A stretch of 64,000 nucleotides of DNA from Rattus norvegicus (lineage: Eukaryota; Chordata; Mammalia; Rodentia; Muridae), in NCBI RefSeq assembly GCF_036323735.1, contig NC_086026.1, positions 53,945,039 through 54,009,038 on the forward strand, in the 5' to 3' direction. The notes beneath the pieces were generated by a model that did not search any database, was not told the DNA's origin, and saw only the letters and a program-made list of their open reading frames with translations. Below, in pieces: positions 51,501 to 59,083 of this stretch (within the stretch, counting starts at the first letter, position 1; each line of letters starts with the position of its first letter). The position numbers were made by a program, and so were the translations under genes.

Positions 51501-54500
51501 AAGAATCCCAAAGCCATTGACACCTGGATTGAGAGCATCTCTGAGTTACACCGTTCCAAGCCCCCTGCGACTGTGCACTACACCAGGTGACAATAACTAC
51601 AGGTCACTATGTAGTCTTGGCTGACCTCCTGCTTCTCTGCCTCCTGCATGACAGTACCTGGCAGAGACATGGCTTCACCACTGTAATTTATAGTAAGTGT
51701 CACCATTTGTGACCCTTTGCTCCTGAGGAAAGGTCAAAACCTGGGGATAAACTGGATCAACCCAAGGTCCTTAAAAAAAATTAACATTTACACTGTACTT
51801 CATGTAAAGTAGGAAAGTTGGCAGCCGCTGGCAGATGGCAGGGGCAAACATGAGAGTTCTCTGCTTCAAACCATGCCTGGTAAACTTAGTTTCCGGTCAG
51901 GGTGCTCCTGAAACCCTGGTGCTTTGGACTGAGTGCCTGGTTTAGAGGTGGCTAATGTCATTGTTCCATGATTGCACTTCATATTCTCCTCTCCGCTTTT
52001 AGGCCCATGCCTGACATTGACACTCTGATGCAGGAGTGGTCCCCTGAGTTTGAAGAGCTCCTGGGAAAGGTGAGGGAAGGAGTGGGAGGAAATATGGCAC
52101 TGTCCAGGCCCAGTGTTCCTCTCTTCCTGTGTTTTCACTCTGACCTTTAATGGAACTAGAACCCGTGATAGCTATTTGTGTATCAGAAAGCTTGGTCACT
52201 TTGCCAACTGAACATCCTTACATAACCAGCACATTAGATTGGTAAACAGCACACTGCCAGCCTTCCAGAAATCTTCTCTCTCCTCCCAAAGTCACCATTG
52301 TCCTGTTTTTATAATTTCTCTAAATCTAAACAGCTCTTCCCCCTGCCCATCCCCAGTAGTGGAGATTGAACCTAGGACCTCACACACGGTAGGCAAGTGC
52401 TCTACCACTGAGCTGATCAGAGTTTCAGCCCTCGAAGCACACTCTGTGTCGTCCTCTTCTCTGCGTGATGGGAGATTCATCTACCTTGTTCTATGTCTTG
52501 TTTATCCATTTTCATAAATGGACTGTATACCATCCTTTAATTTGTGTATAGGTGACATGATCTACGATGAACATTTGGGTACTTTCCAGTTCTCGTGTAT
52601 TTCAATAATGCTTCCGGGACGTGGTACAGAGCAGGCATGTTTGATAAGCATGTACACCCGTGTCACTGGGATGTGGTATGGAGCAGGCATGTTGATAAGC
52701 ATGTACACCCGTGTCACTGCTTTAGATACTACTTTGTCTAGAGGTGATGTTTATTTTTGTCTAAGAAATTGATGTCTCAGTTTTTATTGCCAAGATATTT
52801 AAATTTTACCCATTCATCTATCTATTATTTTTGTCTGCTCGTCTATCTATCTTTTTGTCCAACAACATCTATTTCCTGGAGAGCAGTCTAAGGGCTTCCT
52901 GCATATTAGGCAGGTGCTTTACCAGCTGAGCTTCCCTCCGTAGTGAGAGAAAAGTGAGAGACCATTGTTTGTTTTTGTTTCAGAGAGAAGCTCTCACTGA
53001 GTATCCTAAACTAGAACTCTCTGTATAGCCCAAGTTGGCCTCCAACTCATGGCAATCCTCCTGCTTCAGCCTCTGAGGGCTGGGATTACAGGATGAGCCT
53101 CCACACCCAAGCAAACCCAGAATTTTCCTCCTCCTCTTCGGTACCATTCAAACTGACAGCTTCCATCATGGCCTGTCCACACGTTCATACCTGCTGACCC
53201 TTTCCCAGGCCTCCCTCACTGCCTCCCTGTTTGTAGCCTATGCCCCAGGCTACTGCCATCTCTCCCACTCTCCCCTAAGCTCCTTTCCCGCTTCTTACCC
53301 CACATGCAGACATGAACAGCTGGAGACCGCATGTGGTGATCGTATTGCTGTTTGTCTCTCTGGTTTGTGTGAATTTAATTCCATCTTCATGGCTAAGTGG
53401 AATTCTGTTGTCTATAGGTGTCCATTTCATTATCCATTCGTCTGTTGATGGACATGTAGACCGTGTCCTTTTCTTGCTCTGTGAGGAGACATGCATCCTT
53501 TGTGCATGTGCCCAGGAGGGGCGGGGCTGAGTCATGTTCGGACATTCTAGTTGTAGGTTTCTGAGAAGTGTTCATGTAGATTCCCAGCGTGGCGGTTAGC
53601 AGTTTACGTTCTCAGCCGTGAATAAGGTTCCTCTTTCCCTCATCCCTGCCAGTGGTTGTTGTCATCTGTTTCCTTGAACACTAGCCGCTTGGACTTGTGT
53701 GAGATAGAAGCAAAGTAGTTTTCCTTTGCTTTCCTTAGCCATCAAGGAGATGAATTTGGGCTGATTTTTGTGCAGAGTGAGAAGTGTGGACCTAATGTCA
53801 CTCTTTACAAGTGGATTTGGTTTTGTCAGCACTAGTTACTTCACAGGTTCCTTGCCGGTGTGCACTTCCTGTACCTTTTGGTCTACACTGTTGTATTGGC
53901 AGTACTGTGCTAGTGTTGTCACTGTGGCTCTGTGGTATAGTTTGAGGTAAGGTAATGTGACACCTCTGACTGTGCTCTTTTCCTTAGGACTACCTTGACT
54001 ACTTTGACTCTCTGGTCTTTATATTCCCACATGAACTTTAGAAATGTCTGTCCTGGTTGTGTGAAGACTGCTACTGGAATTTTGATGGGGAATGCATTGC
54101 ATCTGTATACTGTGTCCAGTAGTGTGGCCATTTCCACAGTATTAATTGTAATTGTGGGGCGAGTGCAGACACGCCATGGTGTACATGTGGAGGTCAAAGG
54201 AAACTGTGGAGTTGGTCTCTCTTTCCACCTCTGGGATTGAACTCAGGCTATAAGACTTGCAAGACAGATGTTTTACTCACTGGTAGCAGTATATATTTTT
54301 AATGGTTAAGCCATCTTTCCAGTCCTTTTATTTGTTTGTTTGTGACAGACTCTCAATGTAGCCCCAGATGGTCTGAAACTTACTATGTAGACCAGGCTAT
54401 CCTGGAACTCATAGAGATCTATCTATCCTGAGTGCTGGGATTCAAGGGCCTATATTGAGCCTTTTGATGGTGGATCATCCTATGTTCCCACCAGGTGAGT

Positions 54501-55805
54501 CTGCCCACTGTCGAGATCGATTGCAGCCTGGCTGAGTACATTGACATGATCTGTGGTAAGCTTCTCCCCCATCCTCTCCAGCCCTGCCTCTGGCAGCTGT
54601 GTTCTAGGCCTTTGGAAGGGTTTCCTGCTCCGTGCACTGTAGTGTCTTGGTTTACAGTCTTCACTGGAAGCCAGCTGTGCTCTTTACAGCCTCTAGGGTG
54701 GCATTGGGACTGAGCATCAAACCCCCAAATAACATGTCCCACTTGGGAGGGGACTGGCATCCTAAACAGAGGGGCCCCAGTGCCAGAGCGTGTTGGTTTC
54801 CATCCCTGCACACGCTTGTGTGTTGCAGCCATCCTGGACATTCCTTTCTACAAGAGCCGGATTCAGTCCCTCCACCTGCTCTTTTCCCTCTACTCAGAAT
54901 TCAAGAATTCCCAGGTAAGACAAGCAGCGGCTTCCCCGAAACTGTCCAGGGCCCTGCTGGGGTTGTTCTCATCTGGGCACTGTTACCCTTCCCTTCCCAT
55001 GATTAAGTGAGCAGCAGAGAAGGCTGGGGTGGGGAAGTGAGAGAAGAAGATGGAGCTCAGTGAGGATCCGCTCAGTCAAGCAGCTTTGCTTTGAAGGAGA
55101 AGGGCACATGGCTGTTTCTTTCAAAGGTGAAACTAATGTATGAATTTGGAAGCAAACCTAGGAGAAAGATGAAATGGTTGTTTTGTTTTGAGACATGTCT
55201 CACTCTGGCCCAGATTGACCTCGAAATCATGGTGTAGCCCAAGCTAGCTTTAGATTCACAGTGATCCTTCTGCCTCAACCTCTCAACTGCTGTGGTGACA
55301 GGCCTGTGCCAACATGCTCAGTTTAGCTTAAAGGGGCTTTAAAGTGGTCGTCTCTGTTAAAATGAGCAGTCAGCATATTGCAAACATGTTCTCTCTCCTT
55401 TCTTGCAGCATTTTAAAGCTCTTGCTGAAGGCAAGAAAACATTCACTCCTCCATCCAACTCTGCCTCCCAGGCTGGAGATGCGGAGACACTGAGTTTCCT
55501 CTGAGCCTCCTCTTGGGGCTGTGCTTCAAAGTCAGGTGAACATGGTCTCTGTTGGCAGCTTAACATCTCCCTGCTCCACAGTTGGGCCCTGGCCACACAA
55601 GTCCTGCTGCCTTGTCTTTGAGAGCAGGGCACACCTGGGCTACACCTGCCTCCCTTTGCCTTTCCCGAGGAAGGATGTGTCCACACTGCTGTGGGCAGCT
55701 GAGTTGGAAGAACTGGGACTCCGAGAGCCTCAGAACTTCCAGAGACACACAGACTGTTCTGTCAGGTTATGATGGAATATATATTGGTTTTCACCCATGG
55801 CTCCT
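39200..55805 (+). CDS. Ift46: Ift46 gene, intraflagellar transport protein 46; classical coding part 44247-55504
   Basis: IFT46 is a core subunit of the IFT-B complex that moves cargo from base to tip of cilia; in the family it contacts IFT52 and IFT88, and it is linked to outer dynein arm transport. Ten coding exons total 906 nt, giving 301 residues plus TGA, matching rodent IFT46 as I know it. The protein begins MADNSSDEYEEDNK, has a Lys/Asp/Glu-rich acidic N-terminus (residues 30-52), and then the conserved body (AYDPADYEHLPVS, PFIPDFIPAVGDIDAFLKVPRPDG, HYTRPMPDIDTLMQEW, ILDIPFYKSR). Every splice junction is GT-AG and restores the frame. Two upstream exons keep the same frame open for a further 51 codons. 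The gene lies head-to-head with Arcn1, 5.2 kb away, and tail-to-tail with Tmem25. Identification is near certain. Confidence 0.98.
39281..39403 (+). other. Ift46: Ift46 exon 1 (5' UTR or non-ATG coding)
   Basis: Transcription start is not defined by sequence; 39281 marks where the Ift46 frame becomes open after a TAA at 39278-39280. The donor is CAG/GTAACT at 39404. There is no in-frame ATG, but an in-frame ACG at 39383-39385 has purine at -3 and G at +4. Confidence 0.7.
40017..40113 (+). other. Ift46: Ift46 exon 2, in frame upstream of the classical ATG
   Basis: Acceptor TCTGCTTAG, donor AAG/GTAAGA. The 97 nt are fully open in the Ift46 frame and read TKIVENQTYDERLEINDSEE and on to TPTPGHQ, composition typical of coding sequence. 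Confidence 0.8.
40385..40835. mobile_element. Antisense B3 (40385-40610) and sense B2 (40657-40835)
   Basis: CATTGAGCCATTGCACCCGCC end for the B3; the B2 has a shortened 3' part and an A tail flanked by AAAAAGCTTACTTG. Confidence 0.88.
40935..41070 (-). mobile_element. B1 SINE
   Basis: TTTTTCGAGACAGG then GGAGGCAGGGGCAG-type antisense body. Confidence 0.85.
41712..42060 (+). mobile_element. Rodent interspersed repeat, family not assigned
   Basis: TTTCTATTGCTGTGATAATACACCATGGCC start; the same type recurs at 51,005-51,375. Inserted in the L1 remnant. Confidence 0.65.
42090..42245 (+). mobile_element. B1 SINE
   Basis: GCCAGGCATGGTGGCCCATG head, ACAAACAAACAAAAG tail. Confidence 0.92.
42985..43022 (-). 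mobile_element. ID fragment, 5' 38 nt only
   Basis: Carries only the ID 5' end (antisense GCTCTACCACTGAGCTAAAT); tail and 3' part absent. Confidence 0.7.
43150..43290 (-). mobile_element. MIR SINE fragment
   Basis: GAGGAGGAAATGCTGACACTC then AGAGAGGGTAAGTCACCTCATG matches the antisense MIR core. Confidence 0.65.
43480..43592 (-). mobile_element. B1 SINE
   Basis: TTTTGAGATAGGGTCTTACCATG and CTGCCTCCCTAGTACTAGG. Confidence 0.85.
44212..44288 (+). CDS. Ift46: Ift46 exon 3, classical start, residues 1-14
   Basis: Acceptor CCTCTAAG, donor AAG/GTGCGT. The ATG at 44247 (context GTGATGG) starts MADNSSDEYEEDNK. The 35 nt before it also read in frame (PPFSAALPSKV). Confidence 0.95.
44412..44600 (+). 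mobile_element. B2 SINE
   Basis: Near-consensus B2 in Ift46 intron 3; AAGAGTAGAGTCCTG flanks on both sides. Confidence 0.95.
44855..45755. mobile_element. B2/B3 copies and two B1 SINEs in Ift46 intron 3
   Basis: Sense B2/B3 (44855-45050), antisense B1 (45245-45390), antisense B1 (45400-45555) and sense B2/B3 (45588-45755). Confidence 0.85.
46136..47217 (-). mobile_element. Antisense B2 (46136-46326) and two antisense B3 (46840-47034, 47035-47217)
   Basis: B2 ends GCTATCCCTCTAGCCCC; the two B3 copies end CTGAGCTATCTCCCCAGCCC and GGAGCCATTTCTCAGCCCC. The last ends 67 bp before Ift46 exon 4. Confidence 0.87.
47285..47418 (+). CDS. Ift46: Ift46 exon 4, residues 15-59 (part), acidic tract
   Basis: Acceptor CTGCCCAG, donor GAAGG/GTAGGA. 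It encodes EKKKPSQLTPQQGFSEN followed by Asp runs made of GAT/GAC codons around SSETDS, then EEHGAPLE. Confidence 0.96.
47845..47878 (+). repeat. AAC trinucleotide repeat
   Basis: About eleven imperfect CAA units in Ift46 intron 4. Confidence 0.85.
48110..48575 (+). mobile_element. B3 (48110-48360) and B2 (48366-48575) SINEs
   Basis: Heads CTTGGGTCAGATGGCTTAAAGG and GCCTGGAGAGATGGTTCAGC. Confidence 0.86.
48797..48871 (+). CDS. Ift46: Ift46 exon 5, residues 59-84 (part)
   Basis: Acceptor TTCCCAG, donor AGCCG/GTAAGC. Encodes AYDPADYEHLPVSAEIKELF then EYIS, one of the most conserved IFT46 segments. Confidence 0.96.
49023..49116 (+). CDS. Ift46: Ift46 exon 6, residues 84-115
   Basis: Acceptor CTTGCAG, donor AAAG/GTACAG. 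Encodes YTPQLIDLDHKLKPF through GDIDAFLK. Confidence 0.96.
49513..49641 (+). CDS. Ift46: Ift46 exon 7, residues 116-158
   Basis: Acceptor GAACCAG, donor ACG/GTGAGC. The 129 nt are 43 whole codons (VPRPDGKPDHLG through TENSKQHNIT). Confidence 0.96.
49745..50290 (-). mobile_element. Ancient L1 fragment split by an antisense B3 (49775-49924)
   Basis: TTTATTGAGATGCAGTTTACATAC before the B3 and TTCACCGGCTTTTGGTACACTC after it match antisense L1M-type sequence as I know it. Confidence 0.55.
50657..50830 (+). repeat. CCCT/CTTC pyrimidine tract
   Basis: About 170 bp of nearly pure C/T in Ift46 intron 7, about 640 bp before exon 8 and between two antisense B1 pieces. Confidence 0.95.
51005..51375 (+). 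mobile_element. Rodent interspersed repeat, family not assigned
   Basis: TTTCTGTTGCCATGACAAAC start and GTGTCAACCTGACATAAAAC end; same family as 41,712-42,060. Confidence 0.7.
51465..51586 (+). CDS. Ift46: Ift46 exon 8, residues 159-199 (part)
   Basis: Acceptor TTTTTCTAG, donor ACCAG/GTGACA. Encodes QHMKVKSLEDAEKNPKAIDT through PPATVHYT. Confidence 0.96.
52003..52069 (+). CDS. Ift46: Ift46 exon 9, residues 199-221
   Basis: Acceptor CGCTTTTAG, donor AAAG/GTGAGG. Encodes PMPDIDTLMQEWSPEFEELL then GK. Confidence 0.96.
52621..52719 (+). repeat. Two-copy tandem duplication, period 52 bp
   Basis: GCAGGCATG ... GATAAGCATGTACACCCGTG is present twice, differing by a few bases and one T. Confidence 0.93.
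53270..54180 (-). mobile_element. Degenerate L1 ORF2 and 3' remnant
   Basis: Minus-strand reading gives STDEWIMKW (53.45 kb) and YRCNAFPIKIPVAVF / FLKFMWEYKDQR (54.0-54.1 kb), recognisable L1 ORF2 C-terminal segments. The order fits one minus-strand L1 with decay and loss between. Confidence 0.75.
54495..54555 (+). CDS. Ift46: Ift46 exon 10, residues 222-242 (part)
   Basis: Acceptor CCCACCAG, donor TGTG/GTAAGC. The 61 nt encode VSLPTVEIDCSLAEYIDMIC. The exon begins GTGAGT, a perfect donor hexamer placed directly after the acceptor AG. Confidence 0.96.
54829..54914 (+). CDS. Ift46: Ift46 exon 11, residues 242-270
   Basis: Acceptor GTTGCAG, donor CCAG/GTAAGA. Encodes ILDIPFYKSRIQSLHLLFSL then YSEFKNSQ. 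Confidence 0.96.
55185..55325 (-). mobile_element. B1-type SINE remnant
   Basis: TTTTGTTTTGAGACATGTCTC with a diverged B1 body, in Ift46 intron 11. Confidence 0.65.
55409..55504 (+). CDS. Ift46: Ift46 exon 12, residues 271-301 and TGA stop
   Basis: Acceptor TTCTTGCAG. Encodes HFKALAEGKKTFTPPSNSAS then QAGDAETLSFL, with TGA at 55502-55504. The C-terminus runs one residue past the LTFS ending I recall for the human protein. Confidence 0.96.
   Translation, partial: HFKALAEGKKTFTPPSNSASQAGDAETLSFL
55505..55805 (+). other. Ift46: Ift46 3' UTR (3' end uncertain)
   Basis: No AATAAA or ATTAAA was found in the first 900 nt after the stop. A weaker AATATA at 55776-55781 is the best candidate signal, giving a 3' UTR of about 300 nt. 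Confidence 0.4.
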
Positions 55806-56646
55806 GGCTCATTACTCTCCCATTGCCCTGATGATTTCTAGAGTGAGTAGGATTGGTTGGGGCCTCACATCAAGCCTGCCTCTGCCTCTGAGAAGCATGT
55901 CCTTCTGTCTCTGACCATCTGCCCTCCTTTAACCTCGCTTTCTCCCCAAATAGCCCACAACCCCGAATCTCTTCCCCAAGGCAATCATGGATATCTGCTC
56001 TTAACAGTCTTACATTCTTTTACTTTTGTTGGAGTTGTGAGACATCATCTCATGTAGCCCAGCTTGGTTTTGAACTGTCTGTGCAGGCTGGTCTTGAAGA
56101 CCTGATCTTCGGGCCTCCACCTCTACCTCCCAGGCACTAGGCCTACCGGCGTATTCAGCCAAACCCTTCTTATTCTTAAAGCCTTTGACCCACTTGGATA
56201 GTAGACCAAGACCCTCATTTAGATGGGGGCTTGCTCCTTACTAGCAAGGAAGCAATACTGAGTAGTTTCCAGACCTCCCTGAGCATCCCACCCAATCCAT
56301 GGCATTAGGTCAGAGCATTTTTGCCTAGTCACATGCCAGCATAGTGGTTCAGGTTTCAACTGTTCCTTGTGTGATGTCTCCATGGAAACTTAAAAGGTCA
56401 GATAGTCAGATGCAGAGAGGTTCCCAAAGATGTCATGCATCTTCTTACACACTTTGTGAATTTTAAAATAACCTTATTTTAGACTGGTTCTCTGTACAGC
56501 CCAGACTGGTCTACAATCACTGTGAAGCTCAGGCTAGCATGAGCTCATTATCCTCTTCCTTTGCCTCCTGGATGCTGGGGTTACACCACGAGCCTGAGCC
56601 TCCATGCCCACTCTTCTCCTCTTCACCTGCATCCTTTGAACATCTT

Positions 56647-56745
56647 TTTTTTTTTTTTTTTTTTTTTTTTTGGAGCTGGGGACCGAACCCAGGGCCTTGC
56701 GCTTCCTAGGCAAGCGCTCTACCACTGAGCTAAATCCCCAACCCC
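56647..56745 (-). mobile_element. ID SINE (GGAAG class)
   Basis: Antisense ID with about 27 T; TTTGAACATCTTTT flanks. Confidence 0.95.
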
Positions 56746-57019
56746 ATTTGAACATCTTTTATGAGAAATTGGGAAAAGTGTTTCTCCGGTTCTGTGATAT
56801 GTTGAATCTGAGGAGCAGGTTGTGGGAACTCCTAACTTACTATTGGTTGTGAGAAGCACAGGCAAGAGCGTATGGCTCCAGGTAGCATGGCTGTGGTAGT
56901 GTTTGGAGGCGCTGCTTAAGTGGGGTAGAAGTGCAGGACAGATTCAGGAAATATTTCGGAGTGTTATCAACAGGTCTCCAGCCAGGAAACCTGAAACCAT
57001 TTTAGGTTTTTGGTTTTTT

Positions 57020-57425
57020 TAAGGTTTATATATGAGTGCACTGTCTTCAGACACACCAGAAGAGGGCATCAGATCCCATTACCAATGGTTGTGAGCCACC
57101 ATGTGAACTCAGGACCTCTGGAAGAGCAGCCAGTGCTCTTAACCACTAAGTCATCTCTCCAGCCCCATTCTAGATGTTTTTAACAAAGGACATTAACACA
57201 ACAGTATACAAAAGTATGGGGAAGGAGCTGGCAAGATGGCATAGCAGGCAAAGTGTGCTTACCACACAGCCTGACCACCTGAGTCCAGTCCCTGGAACTC
57301 ACGTGGTGGAAGGAGAGAACCACCAACACTTGTCTTCTGTAAACCACATGCACTTGCATGAACGCACACACGCACGTATGCACGCACACGCATGCACACA
57401 TGCACACACTGGTGTATGGCAGTTT
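57020..57425. mobile_element. Antisense B2 (57020-57167) and sense B3 (57225-57425)
   Basis: B2 ends AAGTCATCTCTCCAGCCCC; B3 starts GAGCTGGCAAGATGGCATAGC and ends in a CACGCACA-rich stretch. Confidence 0.86.
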
Positions 57426-58241
57426 AAAGGTTAGTATCTAGGAGGTGGCTGTGGCCCAGTGCTGAGAGCAAAGGAGGGTTGCAGAGCCTCACCCCCCACT
57501 GCAGGGACTTTGAGCAAGGTTGTGGCTTCCTCTCCCACCTTCTCACCTCCCATGACAGACAAATGCAGGCTGAGAATTGGAATCCAGCAGCACAAGAATG
57601 AGGGATTTTCCTTTGTCTATGTGGAAGTTCTGACCCTGCCCTTGGAATTTTTATGGGGACCTCACTGAACAGGCTTAATTGACTCCAGGACAAATATGGA
57701 GAAATAAGACCAGTCCCAAAGAGTGTGCTCTATTGCTAAGATGCTGGGGAGGGAAACCCAGCAAGACCCCTGTGTTTGATCCTTCAGTATTCCCTCCTCT
57801 CTGAGAGACATGCTAATAGACGTAGAACCAAGGATGAGATATTTTGGGCTTAAACAACGGAATGAGTAATGGAACCATGTACTAACCAGGAGAAAGTGGG
57901 GCCACAGTGGATTGGAGGAAAGGCTCCACTGTCAGCCAGACCAACACACACAGACTCATGTCTTCAAACTCAAACCAGCGGTGATCACATCAGCCCTGAG
58001 GCTGTGTTGCTGCCTCATTCTGACACTAGGCCAGGGGCTCTGCTTTCTTACTATTAGTGTTAGAATTTGCCTCATGAGGAGTGGAAGGATGCTGTGATAG
58101 CTCGGATGCTCCATTAGGTTTCCAGGGAGCAGGCTACCTTAGCTACAGCTCTTATGGCCATTAATGGTCCACATTAGACTAACATCCTGCTGCTCCTGGT
58201 GGGTAACCAGGTGCTTGCTGTATAATTGAAAACTCATCCAA

Positions 58242-58432
58242 GGACTGGAGAGATGGCTCAGCGGTTAAGAGCACTGACTGCTCTTCCAGAGGTCCTGAGT
58301 TCAAGTCCCAGCAACCATATGGTGGCTCTCAACCATCTGTAATGGGATCTGATTCCCTCTTCTGGTGTGTCTGAAGACAGTGACCGTGTACTCACATACA
58401 TGAAATAAATAATCTTTAAAAAAGAAAGAAAA
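58242..58432 (+). mobile_element. B2 SINE
   Basis: GGACTGGAGAGATGGCTCAGC head; AAAACTC flanks. Confidence 0.93.
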
Positions 58433-58545
58433 CTCAGTTAATACAGAGAAGACTGGCTACACAAGGATGTTGTGACATGGAAATTCCTGAAGGGATCCAT
58501 AAAATTTTTTTTCTGTATTGGACATTATACCCTTGCTACTTTGTC

Positions 58546-58615
58546 CAAAAAAAAAAAAAAGAGAGAGAGAGAGCGAGAGAGAGAGAGAAAAGAGAGAAAA
58601 AAAGAAAAGAAAAAA
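58546..58615 (+). repeat. A/GA purine repeat
   Basis: A run, then GAGA units, then AAAGA units. Confidence 0.9.
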
Positions 58616-58993
58616 GGCTACCGTTTATGCACTGGCAGAGCACATGTGGCAACCAGGCCCCATAGAGGAAGTGGGGTTCATTTTAAAACACACTTGGAAA
58701 ACACAGGGTGGTAGTACATGGCTAAATCCCAGCACTTGAGAAGTGGAGGCAGGAGGATCAGAAGATCACATTGTCTCTGTCCAATACTGAATTCAAGGCT
58801 AGCCTAGACTACATGAGTCTCAAAAAGCAAACACAAGTAAAACTTGAAGAAATGAACAAACACTTTTTTGGTCAAAGGAATTTACTGTGTGTGCAGCACA
58901 GTACTCACCAGTAACACAAGAAAAATTACCAAACAAGATATGAAGAAAGGAAAATAGACTCCATACTCTGCTGTTTGCCATTTTCTTTCTTTT

Positions 58994-59083
58994 TTTTTTT
59001 TTTTTTTTCCAGAGCTGGGGACTGAACCCAGGGCCTTGCGCTTGCTAGGCAAGCGCTCTACCACTGAGCTAAATCCCCAACCC
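58994..59083 (-). mobile_element. ID SINE (GCAAG class)
   Basis: Antisense ID; TGTTTGCCATTTTC flanks (58970 and 59084). Confidence 0.95.

Larger units (their letters stand above)
52070..54494 (+). other. Ift46 intron 9, 2.4 kb
   Basis: GTGAGG donor and CACCAG acceptor. Holds a tandem duplication, an L1 remnant and antisense B1 copies (52970-53110, 54330-54450). Confidence 0.9.
55806..58990. other. Tail-to-tail spacer between Ift46 and Tmem25
   Basis: SINEs listed separately, antisense B1-type remnants (56030-56160, 56480-56610), a sense B1-type copy (58700-58835), and unique sequence at 57,430-58,240 with no gene recognised. Confidence 0.6.
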
